Part shown: positions 24,163 through 32,130 of the stretch, in pieces
Numbering within the stretch: position 1 is the stretch's first letter
Layout: every line of letters starts with the position of its first letter
From: Pseudomonadota bacterium
Lineage (GTDB): Bacteria > Pseudomonadota > Alphaproteobacteria > Rhizobiales > Pleomorphomonadaceae
Reading direction: 5' to 3'
DNA: 38,222 bases
NCBI GenBank assembly: GCA_018262505.1
Contig: JAGSYV010000028.1
Coordinates: 1 to 38,222, forward strand
Program-made: the position numbers and the translations under genes
The notes under the pieces: generated by a model
Seen by the model: the letters and a program-made list of their open reading frames with translations, nothing else
What the model was told of the DNA's origin: nothing
Database searches by the model: none

Positions 24163-25512
24163 TCAGCCGACGAAGCCTTCCAGAACCAGAACGCCGATGA
24201 GGCCGAGCAGCGAGACGATCGTGGAGAGAACCGTCCACGTGCCGAAGGTCTCCTTCATCGACAGGCCGAAATACTCCTTGAACATCCAGAAGCCGGCGTC
24301 GTTGACATGGCTGCAGATGGCCGAGCCGGCGCCGGTGGCCAGCGTCACCAGGGCAAGGTTGACGTTGTGCGTCGCCAGCATCGGGATGACCAGGCCGGCT
24401 GTCGAAATGGCGGCCACCGTCGCCGAGCCGAGCGAGATGCGCAACAGCGCGGCGACACCCCAGGCGAAAATCAGCGGCGACGCGTTGGTGTTGGCGAACA
24501 GGTCGGCGACATACTTGCCGACGCCGCCATCGATCAGCACCTGCTTGAAGGCGCCGCCACCGCCGATGATCAGCAGCATCATGCCGATGTTGCTCGCTGC
24601 CGAGACGCAGGAGGCCATGACGTCCTTGACCGGGATGTCGCGCCTGACGCCCATGGTCCACATGGCGAACAGCAGCGACACCACCATCGACACCGAGGCA
24701 TCACCCACTAGGCGGATGATGGCGAAGCCGGTGTTGTCGGCAATGCCGGCCTCGCTGCGGATCACCGCGATGACGGCGGCTGCCGACATCATGATCACCG
24801 GCAGCATGGCGGTGAGCACGGAGATGCCGAAGGCCGGCGTCTTTTCGAGGTCGAAGGCCTTGAAGGAGCCGATGGTGTCGAGATCGGCCTTCTTGGCAAA
24901 GCCCGATGGCACGATCCGCTTGGCGATGGCGTTATAGATCGGGCCGGCGATGATCACCGCGGGGATGGCGATGAGAATGCCGTAGACCAGCACCTGGCCG
25001 ATGTCGGCGCCGTATTCGCCGGCGATCACCGTCGGGCCGGGGTGCGGCGGTAGGAAGGCATGCGTCGCCAGCAGCGCCGCGCACATCGGCACGCCGAGAT
25101 GCAGCGGCGACAGCTTCATCTGCTTGGCCATGGTCAGCACGATGGGCACCAGCAGCACTAGGCCGACCTCGAAGAACAGCGCAATGCCGATGATGAACGA
25201 GGCGACGACCACCGCCCACTGAACGTTCCGCTCGCCGAACTTCTCGATCAGCGTGACGGCGATGCGCTGGGCGCCGCCGGCGTCGGCGATCAGGCGGCCC
25301 AGCATGGCGCCGAGACCGAAGATCAGCGCGATGTGGCCGAGCGTGCCGCCGAGGCCGCTCTCGATGGATTTCACCACCTTGTCGAGCGGCAGACCAAGGG
25401 CCAGCGCGACGCAGAAGGAGACGATGATCAGCGAAACGAACGTGTTCAGTTTCAGCTTCATGATCAACAGTAGCAGCAGCACGATGCCGGCCACGACGAT
25501 GACTAAAGGCAT
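24163..25512 (-). CDS. GntP-family sugar-acid:H+ symporter (probable xylonate/gluconate permease)
   Basis: This 449-residue inner-membrane carrier has about 12-14 hydrophobic segments, the length and layout of the GntP family. Recognisable family segments include SIESGLGGTLGHIALIFGLG (about 50-69), GAMLGRLIADAGGAQRIA, FLPPHPGPTVIAGEYGADIG and the C-terminal SAICSHVNDAGFWMFKEYFG. The family imports gluconate and related aldonates with protons. It is the last gene of the xylonate dehydratase/aldolase operon, so D-xylonate is the likely cargo, with gluconate also possible given the nearby gluconate genes. ATG 25512 follows GGGAAGAGGAA. A hairpin-rich gap of 218 nt separates it from the dehydratase gene and may lower its expression. 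Confidence 0.92.
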   Translation of the reverse strand: MPLVIVVAGIVLLLLLIMKLKLNTFVSLIIVSFCVALALGLPLDKVVKSIESGLGGTLGHIALIFGLGAMLGRLIADAGGAQRIAVTLIEKFGERNVQWAVVVASFIIGIALFFEVGLVLLVPIVLTMAKQMKLSPLHLGVPMCAALLATHAFLPPHPGPTVIAGEYGADIGQVLVYGILIAIPAVIIAGPIYNAIAKRIVPSGFAKKADLDTIGSFKAFDLEKTPAFGISVLTAMLPVIMMSAAAVIAVIRSEAGIADNTGFAIIRLVGDASVSMVVSLLFAMWTMGVRRDIPVKDVMASCVSAASNIGMMLLIIGGGGAFKQVLIDGGVGKYVADLFANTNASPLIFAWGVAALLRISLGSATVAAISTAGLVIPMLATHNVNLALVTLATGAGSAICSHVNDAGFWMFKEYFGLSMKETFGTWTVLSTIVSLLGLIGVLVLEGFVG

Positions 25513-25540
25513 TTCCTCTTCCCTTGGTTTGGCTTGTGTT

Positions 25541-25721
25541 GCCGGTCCGACCGGCGAGACAACAGGCTCCCCACGCCGGATCGGCGGTGTCGCCGCTCCG
25601 GTGCCTAAGGCCTGTCGCGTTGTTCGGATGGACGACCGGCCCCCTCGGCCGCCGTGCCCTCCACATGCCGGCTGTGAGCGCCGGCAGCTTTGTGGAGAAG
25701 AGACGTTGCCGCCCCTTCTCC
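25541..25721 (-). promoter_or_regulatory. Hairpin-rich gap between dehydratase and permease genes
   Basis: This gap holds three or more stem-loops: GGAGAAG/CTTCTCC (25694-25700 with 25715-25721), TGCCGGC/GCCGGCA (25666-25672 with 25680-25686) and GCCGGT/ACCGGC (25541-25546 with 25550-25555). None has a U-tract on the minus strand. Such stacks between an enzyme gene and a permease gene usually stabilise the upstream mRNA or separate expression levels. No promoter is obvious. Confidence 0.45.
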
Positions 25722-25730
25722 GCTTTTGGG

Positions 25731-27707
25731 TTAGCTCTTCTTAACAGCCAGCGCGGCGCGGCCGGCTTCCAGCACTTCGATGATCCGGTCGGCGTCATAG
25801 ACGCAGCCCTGCCAGGTACCGCCGCTCGCCGCCTGCAGAGCCGCCCAGAGGCGGGTGTCGTCGGGCAGCTCCGCCTGCGGCGCCAGATCGGGATGCGGTG
25901 GACGGGCAGCCAGGATGGCGGCGCCTTCCTCGGCACTGACGGGCTTTTCCTCGGAACCCAGGAAATTGAGCGATCCCGTCAGTTTGCGGCAATCGACCAC
26001 CATCTCCACGACGTCGCCGTCGCGCAGCTTGCCGATGGGACCACCGGCCAGCGCTTCCGGTCCGATGTGACCGACGCAGGCGCCGGTGGAGACGCCGGAG
26101 AAACGCGCGTCGGTGATCAGCGCCACGTGCTTGCCGTAGGACAGGTGCTTCAGCGCGGAGGTGACCTGATAGGTCTCCTCCATACCGGTGCCGGACGGTC
26201 CGGCACCGATCAACACCATCAGGTCGCCGGCGACGATCTTGCCGGTCTTGATGGCATGAATGGCATCGACCTCGGAGACGAACACCTTGGCCTTGGCCTT
26301 GTGGCGATAGATGCCGTCTTCGCCGATCACCGAAGGATCGATGGCCGTCGACTTGATGACCGAGCCCTCCGGCGCGATGTTGCCGATCGGGAAGGTGATG
26401 GTGGAGGTGAGACCGCGCGCAGCCGCCTTGGCCGGCGGCATGATCACGTCGTCAGGGCTGACACCATCCTGTTTTTCGAGCATTTCGCGGAAGCGGCGAC
26501 GACGTTCGGAGGTCTCCCACCAATCAAGGTTGGCACCGAGCGTCTCGCCGGTCACGGTGAGAGCGTCGAGGTTGAGGAGGCCGAGCGCCCGAAGGTGCAG
26601 CATGACTTCGGGCACACCGCCGGCCATGAAGGCGCGGACGGTCGGGTGGTAGATCGGCCCGTTGGGAATGACGCTGACGAGGCGCGGCACCCGCCGGTTC
26701 ACAGCCGTCCAGTCGTCGACCGTAGGCATGGCGAGCCCGGCGGCGTGGGCAATGGCCGGCAGATGCAGCAGCAGGTTGGTCGAGCCGCCGAAAGCGGCGT
26801 GAACCACCATGGCATTCTCGATGGCCTTCGACGTCACGATGTCCTTGGTGGTGATGCCGCGCGCTTCAAGCTGGAGTACGGCCCGTGCCGATTGGCGGGC
26901 GATCTCGAGCCAGACCGGCTGGCCGGACGGCGACAGCGCGGAGTGCGGCAGAGCGAGGCCGAGACCTTCCGAAATCACCTGCGAGGTACCGGCCGTACCG
27001 AGGAACTGACAACCGCCGCCGGCCGAGGCACAGGCGCGGCAGCCGAGCTCGCTCGCTTCATCCAGCGTCAGCTCGCCGTTGGCGAAGCGGGCGCCAATGG
27101 TCTGCACCTTGCCGGCATCCTCGCCCTTGGTCGGCATCAGCGTGGCGCCACCGGGGACGAGGATGGTCGGCAGATCGTGCTGGGAGGCGAGAGCCATCAT
27201 CAGCGCCGGCAGGCCCTTGTCGCAGGCGGCAATGCCGATAACAGCCTTGCGCGCTGGCGTCGAGCGGATCAGCCGACGGAAGACGATGGCGGCGTCGTTG
27301 CGGTAGGGCAGGGAGTCGAACATGCCGGTGGTGCCCTGCGTACGTCCGTCGCAGGGATCGCTCACGTAGGCGGCATAGGGAACGCCGCCTGCCTTGGCCA
27401 CCTCACGCGCCGCCGCCTCGAACTGCAGCGGCGTCTCGTAATGGCCGGTGTGCAGGCCGAGCGCCACGGGCTTGCCATCGGCGCCGCGGATGCCGCCGGT
27501 GACACCGATGATCAGCACTTCCTTGCCGTTGAGCTTTTCCGGCTCCCAGCCCATGCCGGCATTGAGCGTCATGCCGAAGATGTCGCCGCTTGGGCGATTG
27601 ATCAGCATGTCCGGCGTCAGCGGCAGTTTGCCGGTCGGGCCGGGAGCGTTGGTTGCCGCGTCGTAGACGGCCTCGTTGCTCTCGTCGAAGATTTCCTTGA
27701 TGGACAT
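25731..27707 (-). CDS. D-xylonate dehydratase, YagF/YjhG family (IlvD/Edd superfamily)
   Basis: This 658-residue Fe-S dehydratase converts D-xylonate to 2-keto-3-deoxy-D-xylonate. It reads collinearly with E. coli YagF/YjhG, with blocks such as [15 protein letters not shown] (40-54), [20 protein letters not shown] (116-135), [14 protein letters not shown] (161-174) and [20 protein letters not shown] (223-242). Cys119, Cys162 and Cys233 are the probable cluster ligands. C-terminal blocks [20 protein letters not shown] and [20 protein letters not shown] are also diagnostic. This separates it from IlvD (dihydroxy-acid) and Edd (6-phosphogluconate) paralogues; an Edd lies 2 kb away. ATG 27707 has GGGAGGA 6 nt upstream. 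It is followed by the permease and preceded, 28 nt upstream, by the keto-deoxy acid aldolase. Confidence 0.93.
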   Translation of the reverse strand: MSIKEIFDESNEAVYDAATNAPGPTGKLPLTPDMLINRPSGDIFGMTLNAGMGWEPEKLNGKEVLIIGVTGGIRGADGKPVALGLHTGHYETPLQFEAAAREVAKAGGVPYAAYVSDPCDGRTQGTTGMFDSLPYRNDAAIVFRRLIRSTPARKAVIGIAACDKGLPALMMALASQHDLPTILVPGGATLMPTKGEDAGKVQTIGARFANGELTLDEASELGCRACASAGGGCQFLGTAGTSQVISEGLGLALPHSALSPSGQPVWLEIARQSARAVLQLEARGITTKDIVTSKAIENAMVVHAAFGGSTNLLLHLPAIAHAAGLAMPTVDDWTAVNRRVPRLVSVIPNGPIYHPTVRAFMAGGVPEVMLHLRALGLLNLDALTVTGETLGANLDWWETSERRRRFREMLEKQDGVSPDDVIMPPAKAAARGLTSTITFPIGNIAPEGSVIKSTAIDPSVIGEDGIYRHKAKAKVFVSEVDAIHAIKTGKIVAGDLMVLIGAGPSGTGMEETYQVTSALKHLSYGKHVALITDARFSGVSTGACVGHIGPEALAGGPIGKLRDGDVVEMVVDCRKLTGSLNFLGSEEKPVSAEEGAAILAARPPHPDLAPQAELPDDTRLWAALQAASGGTWQGCVYDADRIIEVLEAGRAALAVKKS

Positions 27708-27735
27708 GAGGATCCTCCCTCCAAGGGCTGTTTGA

Positions 27736-28644
27736 TTATTTGACGAGTCCGGCCTGCTTCAGCAGGTCGGCGAGGCGGGCGATCTTGTCGGCGGCTAGCG
27801 GACCGGCGGGCGGCAGGCAGTAGGTGGAGATGTCGAGGCCGGTGAGGCGCATCGCTTCCTTGACCACGTTCACGAACGGCGTGTCGAGGCCGTACATCGA
27901 CGGCAGGCGGATCAGCCGGCTGTGCAGCTCTACGGCCCTGGTGTAATCGCCGGCGCGGAACGCCTTGAAGATTCCGAGTGATAGCTCCGGCGCGAAGTTG
28001 CCGCTGGCCGAAATGACGCCGGCGCCACCCAGCATCAGCGTGGTCAGCAGGTGGTCGTCATAGCCGGCGAACACCTGGAAGCCGGGGCGGGCCGCACCGA
28101 CGACATTGATCATCTCGCGAATGTGGCCGATGGAATCCACCGTCTCCTTGATGCCGACGACGTTGGGCGCCGCCTCGACTACCGACTTCACGAAGGCGGG
28201 CGTCAGATCCTGGCCGGTCAGGAAGGGGATGTTGTAGAGCAGCACCGGCAGCTTGGTGGCGGCGGCGATATTGGTGAAATACTTGAGAAGGCGCGGTTCG
28301 GTGACCTTCCAGTAGGAGGGATTGACCGCGACGATGCCGTCGGCACCGATAGTTTCCGCATGAACGGCGAGTTCAATGGCCTCACGCGGGTTGTTGGAGC
28401 CGACGCCAACCAGAACCTTGGTGCGACCGGCTGCCTGCTTCACCGCGAACTCGGCCACCGTTTTTCGTTCGGCGGTGGTCATCTGGGAGAACTCTCCGCC
28501 AGTGCCACACATGAAGAGGCCATCCACCCCGGCGGCGACCAGCTTCTCGATCACCAGCGCCTGTCCTTTCGGGTCGAAGGCACCCGCCTCGGTAAAGATG
28601 GTCGACACTGGCGGAATGATGCCTTCAAAACGCGTTGCTACCAT
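27736..28644 (-). CDS. 2-keto-3-deoxy-D-pentonate aldolase, YagE/YjhH type (DHDPS family)
   Basis: This 302-residue class I aldolase cleaves 2-keto-3-deoxy-D-xylonate to pyruvate and glycolaldehyde. The DHDPS/NAL fold is recognised by [10 protein letters not shown] (47-56), where the pyruvate carboxylate binds, catalytic Tyr137 (LLYNIPF) and the Schiff-base Lys166 (VGIKETVDS). The sequence follows YagE closely: [55 protein letters not shown] and [15 protein letters not shown] 28644 has AGGAG 6 nt upstream. It is the first gene of the minus-strand operon, directly behind the IclR palindrome. The dehydratase, aldolase and permease form a complete xylonate-use unit; glycolaldehyde must then be oxidised elsewhere. 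Confidence 0.93.
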   Translation of the reverse strand: MVATRFEGIIPPVSTIFTEAGAFDPKGQALVIEKLVAAGVDGLFMCGTGGEFSQMTTAERKTVAEFAVKQAAGRTKVLVGVGSNNPREAIELAVHAETIGADGIVAVNPSYWKVTEPRLLKYFTNIAAATKLPVLLYNIPFLTGQDLTPAFVKSVVEAAPNVVGIKETVDSIGHIREMINVVGAARPGFQVFAGYDDHLLTTLMLGGAGVISASGNFAPELSLGIFKAFRAGDYTRAVELHSRLIRLPSMYGLDTPFVNVVKEAMRLTGLDISTYCLPPAGPLAADKIARLADLLKQAGLVK

Positions 28645-28670
28645 TGGAAACTCCTGAAGTTTATGTCTAG

Positions 28671-28708
28671 TCGTTCTATATTATAGAACGATGTTTTATA
28701 ATGTCGTA
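28671..28708 (-). promoter_or_regulatory. Promoter of the xylonate operon with a perfect 21-bp palindromic operator
   Basis: TCGTTCTATA (28671-28680) and TATAGAACGA (28682-28691) form a perfect 10-bp inverted repeat around one central T. On the minus strand a perfect TATAAT (28685-28680) sits inside it, preceded by ACGACA (28707-28702) at 16 nt spacing, giving a leader of about 30 nt before the aldolase start. A TATAAT also occurs on the plus strand at 28697-28702 for the divergent IclR gene. The palindrome has the size and layout of IclR-family operators, and bound protein would block the -10 box. Confidence 0.78.
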
Positions 28709-28988
28709 CGTTACCGATGGCGCAGCGCTTGGTAAATCCGGGATGCTGTGTAGGCAAAGATCCGCATCATGGCTTTGTCGTGTCGTCAGAAAACTGAGGC
28801 AGGCCGTTTATGTCACTGTTGGAAAAACGAAATTCCGGCAGGCGTCGACCAAGGGACGCGAAGGTGCTGGATGCCAGATCAGCGCCGCTGCCTTCTATCG
28901 GCTCTTGGATTGTCGACGCCGTCGCACTAATCGAACTGAAGCCAAGAATCGCCGGGTCCCGTCCGGCTGCCGTCCGGAGTTGCCGTGA
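28703..28988 (+). other. Leader/upstream region of the IclR-family gene
   Basis: If the plus-strand TATAAT at 28697-28702 drives the regulator, its mRNA would carry a leader of about 280 nt. I find no recognisable riboswitch, terminator or conserved small protein in it. An open frame from 28701 ends directly before the IclR start, but its ATG lies within the -10 box and its sequence resembles no family. A closer, weaker promoter for the IclR gene may exist. Confidence 0.4.
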
Positions 28989-29741
28989 ATGCCCCTGATC
29001 CAGGCCGTGGAGCGCGCCCTCAACATTCTCGAGCTGTTCAGCGAGCAGAAAGTCGAGCTCAACCTGGCCGAGATCAGCCACATGACGGGGCTGCACAAGA
29101 GCACCCTGCATTCACTGCTGAAAACCCTGCAGGCCCAAGGTTATATCGAACAGACGGAAGCCAACGCGCCCTATCGTCTTGGCATGAAGCTCCTCGAACG
29201 CGGCTATCTCGTGCAACGCTCGCGCGACTTCGTCGCCGTTGCGCGGCCCTATCTGGAGGACCTGTCGGAACGAACGGGGCAGACGGTCCATCTGGGCGTG
29301 CTCGATGGGAAGGCCGGCGTTTACGTCGACAAGGTCGAAGGCACGCGGTCCATCATCGTCTATTCTCGGATCGGCCGGCGCATGCCGATCCACACGACGG
29401 CGATCGGCAAGGTTCTGCTCGCCTTCCAGACGCCGGCCGTCATCGGCAAGACGCTTGATGGCTATGACTTTGCGGCCTCTACCGAAAACACGATCACTCA
29501 ACGCGACCTGTTCGAGGCGGCGCTTGCGCGCGTGCGCTCGGACGGCTTTGCCGTCGACGAACAGGAAAACGTCCGAGGCTGCCGCTGCGCCGCCGTGCCC
29601 ATCTGGGGGCACGATCGCAAGCTCGTCGCCGCCATTTCCATCTCGACGGTGGTGGAAAACGTGTCGATGGACGAGTTCAAATCGCTCATCGAGCAACTGA
29701 AGGCCACCGGCGCCAGCGTCTCGCACGATCTCGGCTATTAG
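28989..29741 (+). CDS. IclR-family transcriptional regulator (XynR/YagI-like by context)
   Basis: This 250-residue regulator has a winged helix-turn-helix (IQAVERALNILELFSEQKVE at 4-23, LNLAEISHMTGLHKSTLHSL at 24-43) and the IclR ligand domain with LVQRSRDFVAVARPYLEDLS, GRRMPIHTTAIGKVLLAFQT and the Cys-containing ENVRGCRCAAVPIWGHD. In E. coli the xylonate genes yagEF are controlled by XynR (YagI), also of the IclR family, so orientation and pairing match here. ATG 28989 has CCGGAG 9 nt upstream. It is divergent from the aldolase gene and probably binds the 28671-28691 palindrome. D-xylonate or its keto-deoxy derivative is the likely inducer (inference). Confidence 0.92.
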   Translation: MPLIQAVERALNILELFSEQKVELNLAEISHMTGLHKSTLHSLLKTLQAQGYIEQTEANAPYRLGMKLLERGYLVQRSRDFVAVARPYLEDLSERTGQTVHLGVLDGKAGVYVDKVEGTRSIIVYSRIGRRMPIHTTAIGKVLLAFQTPAVIGKTLDGYDFAASTENTITQRDLFEAALARVRSDGFAVDEQENVRGCRCAAVPIWGHDRKLVAAISISTVVENVSMDEFKSLIEQLKATGASVSHDLGY

Positions 29742-29777
29742 GCGAAAGCCGCCCCCTTTTTCGGTCGAACCGGCACC

Positions 29778-31601
29778 TCAGCCGACGGCCGTCGCCCCCT
29801 CCTCGGCGGTTCCCACGGCACGCCGCAGCACGGCGAACAGGCGGCGGTCACTGCTGTCGTTGCTCGGGGAGAGGTTTGCCGCCTGAGGGCGGACTTCCCA
29901 TTCCTCCTGCGGGACCAACACGTCCAGACGGCCGGTTGCCACGTCCAGCCTGATGATGTCGCCATCGCGAACGCGGCCGATCGGCCCGCCTCGCGCTGCT
30001 TCAGGCGTCACATGGATGGCGGCCGGCACCTTGCCGGAGGCGCCGGACATGCGGCCGTCGGTCACCAGCGCCACCTTGCGGCCTCGGTCCTGCAGCAGGC
30101 CGAGGGCAGGGGTCAGCTTGTGCAACTCGGGCATGCCGTTGGCCTGCGGCCCCTGGAAGCGGACGACGGCGACGAAGTCCTCGTCGAGTCCGGCCTGAAA
30201 GGCGGCGAGAAGTGCTTCCTGCGAAGCGAAGACGCGCGCCGGTGCCTCGACCGTCTGATGTTCAGCGGCGACGGCCGACGATTTGATGACCGACCGTCCG
30301 AGATTGCCAGTCAACAGGTTGAGGCCACCCGTCGGCTGGAAGGGGGCATCGATCGATCGCACCACGGCCTCGTCGGCACTGGCTTCAGGTGTATTGTCGA
30401 AAACCAGGGCGCCGGTGGCGTCGAGCCGGGGTGTATGCTCATAGGGCGCAAGGCCGGTGCCGAGAATGGTCAGAATGTCGTCGTGCAACAGCCCGGCGCG
30501 TCGCAGTTCCCGCACCAGGAAGGGCACGCCGCCGGCATCGCGGAAGCCGTTGACGTCCGCCTTGCCGTTGGGGTAGGCGCGCACCAGAAGCGGTGTGGCG
30601 GCCGAAAGCGCGGCGAAATCGTCCCAGTCGATGACAAGGCCGGCGGCGCGGGCCATGGCGATCAGGTGGATGGTCAGGTTGGTCGAGCCGCCGGTGGCGC
30701 ACAGGCCGACGATGCCGTTGACGAAGGCGCGGGCATCGAGCAGCCGGCCGATCGGCAGGCTGTTCTCCCCGGTGCCGGCGATGGCGATGGCCCGCGCCAC
30801 GGCGGCGCGGGTCAGCGCGTCGCGCAGCGGCGTGGCGGGCGCCACGAAAGCCGATCCGGGGAGCATCAGCCCCATAATCTCCATCAGCATCTGGTTGGTA
30901 TTGGCGGTGCCGAAGAAGGTGCAGGTGCCGGGCGAGTGGTAGGATTTTGCCTCGGCTTCCAGAAGATCGGCGTCGGTTGCGGTGCCGGCGGCATAGGCCT
31001 GGCGGACGGCGTTCTTCTCGGCATTGCTGAGGCCGCTTGGCATCGGGCCGGAGGGAATGAACAGGGCCGGCAGATGTCCGAAGGCCAGGGCGCCCATGAC
31101 GAGGCCGGGAACGATCTTGTCGCAGATGCCCAGCATCACCACCGCGTCGAACATGTCATGCGACAGCGCGACGCCCGTCGACATGGCGATGACATCGCGC
31201 GAGAACAGGCTGAACTCCATGCCGGTGCGGCCCTGCGTGATGCCATCGCACATGGCCGGCGCGCCACCGGCCACTTCGGCAACGGCACCGAGCCGGCGCG
31301 CTTCTTCGCGGATCAGCTCGGGATAGCGCTCATAGGGCCGGTGCGCCGATAGCATGTCGTTGTAGGTGGTGACGATGCCGAGGTTGACCGCATTGCCGCC
31401 CGCAAGACGCCGCTTGTCCTCGGCCGGACAAGCGGCAAACCCGTGGGCGAGGTTGGAACAGGCCAGACGGTGACGGGCCGGACCGGCTGCGCGGATGGCT
31501 TCGCGCGCCCTTTCCATACCGTCGAGATAGGCGGTGCGGCTCGCCCGGCTGCGCTGCTCGATACGCTCGGTGACGTCGGCGATGATGGAGCGAACGGTCA
31601 T
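29778..31601 (-). CDS. edd: 6-phosphogluconate dehydratase (Entner-Doudoroff)
   Basis: This 607-residue [4Fe-4S] dehydratase converts 6-phosphogluconate to 2-keto-3-deoxy-6-phosphogluconate. Edd-specific blocks are [20 protein letters not shown] (73-92), [20 protein letters not shown] (112-131), [17 protein letters not shown] (156-172) and [20 protein letters not shown] (223-242), with Cys118, Cys160 and Cys227 as probable cluster ligands. The length is typical (about 600-610). I chose ATG 31601; it lies within the end of the gluconokinase gene (ATGA overlap), so translation is coupled. A start 42 nt earlier is open but lacks family support. KDPG aldolase (Eda) is not in the window and must be elsewhere. 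Edd is the last gene of the LacI-GH94-GntK operon. Confidence 0.95.
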   Translation of the reverse strand: MTVRSIIADVTERIEQRSRASRTAYLDGMERAREAIRAAGPARHRLACSNLAHGFAACPAEDKRRLAGGNAVNLGIVTTYNDMLSAHRPYERYPELIREEARRLGAVAEVAGGAPAMCDGITQGRTGMEFSLFSRDVIAMSTGVALSHDMFDAVVMLGICDKIVPGLVMGALAFGHLPALFIPSGPMPSGLSNAEKNAVRQAYAAGTATDADLLEAEAKSYHSPGTCTFFGTANTNQMLMEIMGLMLPGSAFVAPATPLRDALTRAAVARAIAIAGTGENSLPIGRLLDARAFVNGIVGLCATGGSTNLTIHLIAMARAAGLVIDWDDFAALSAATPLLVRAYPNGKADVNGFRDAGGVPFLVRELRRAGLLHDDILTILGTGLAPYEHTPRLDATGALVFDNTPEASADEAVVRSIDAPFQPTGGLNLLTGNLGRSVIKSSAVAAEHQTVEAPARVFASQEALLAAFQAGLDEDFVAVVRFQGPQANGMPELHKLTPALGLLQDRGRKVALVTDGRMSGASGKVPAAIHVTPEAARGGPIGRVRDGDIIRLDVATGRLDVLVPQEEWEVRPQAANLSPSNDSSDRRLFAVLRRAVGTAEEGATAVG

Positions 31602-32110
31602 TTGGGTCTCTTTTCCGGGGCGAGCCCGAGTGTGCCGAGCCATGCCATGATGTTATCGACGATGGCCGCCGGTGGCGGTGCGATGTCGACGACTATGGCT
31701 CCGGCGGGCTCTTCCAGCGTGGCGAACTGGCTCGCCAGCAGATCGGGGTTCATGTAGTGGCCCTTGCGGGCCTTGAGGCGGGCGGCGATGATCTCGGCGC
31801 TGCCTTTGAGGAAGATGAAAACCGCATCGTTGCGCGGCGACAGTTGGTCGCGATAGACAGCCTTCAGCGCCGAGCAGGCGATGACGCGGCTTTCGCCTGC
31901 AGCTTGCCAGTTTTCAATGGCTTGCCGCAGGGCCTGTAGCCATGGCCGGCGATCGTCGTCAGTCAGGGGGATGCCGGTCCGCATCTTCTCGACATTGGCC
32001 GCCGGGTGGAAATCGTCGGCATCGGAGAAACCGCACCCCATGCGGTCGGCGAGCAACTCGCCGACCGTGGTCTTTCCGGAGCCCGACACGCCCATGACGA
32101 TAACGATCAT
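31598..32110 (-). CDS. gntK: Gluconokinase
   Basis: This 170-residue P-loop kinase phosphorylates D-gluconate to 6-phosphogluconate using ATP. Walker A is GVSGSGKTT (7-15), and the GntK signature [20 protein letters not shown] (30-49) with [11 protein letters not shown] follows. The middle contains [14 protein letters not shown] and the lid/gluconate region [22 protein letters not shown]. The length is that of thermoresistant-type GntK (about 165-175). It lies 20 nt after the GH94 phosphorylase gene and overlaps edd by 4 nt, so the three enzymes are expressed together, and the phosphorylase is expected to release gluconate, the substrate of this enzyme. Confidence 0.95.
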   Translation of the reverse strand: MIVIVMGVSGSGKTTVGELLADRMGCGFSDADDFHPAANVEKMRTGIPLTDDDRRPWLQALRQAIENWQAAGESRVIACSALKAVYRDQLSPRNDAVFIFLKGSAEIIAARLKARKGHYMNPDLLASQFATLEEPAGAIVVDIAPPPAAIVDNIMAWLGTLGLAPEKRPK

Positions 32111-32130
32111 CGTTTACTCCCGACCATATG

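Noticed and set aside
25524..27743. Plus-strand open frame of over 700 codons opposite the xylonate dehydratase gene
   Set aside because: It exists because of the codon bias of the real gene; the composition is Gly/Arg/His-rich and no motif is visible.
28701..28988. Possible 95-codon upstream ORF ending right before the IclR gene
   Set aside because: Its ATG overlaps the candidate -10 box, there is no ribosome-binding site, and the translation resembles nothing known.
29742..29777. Terminator between the convergent IclR and edd genes
   Set aside because: A GAAA-loop hairpin with only a 3-bp stem precedes a T-run; it is too weak to call.
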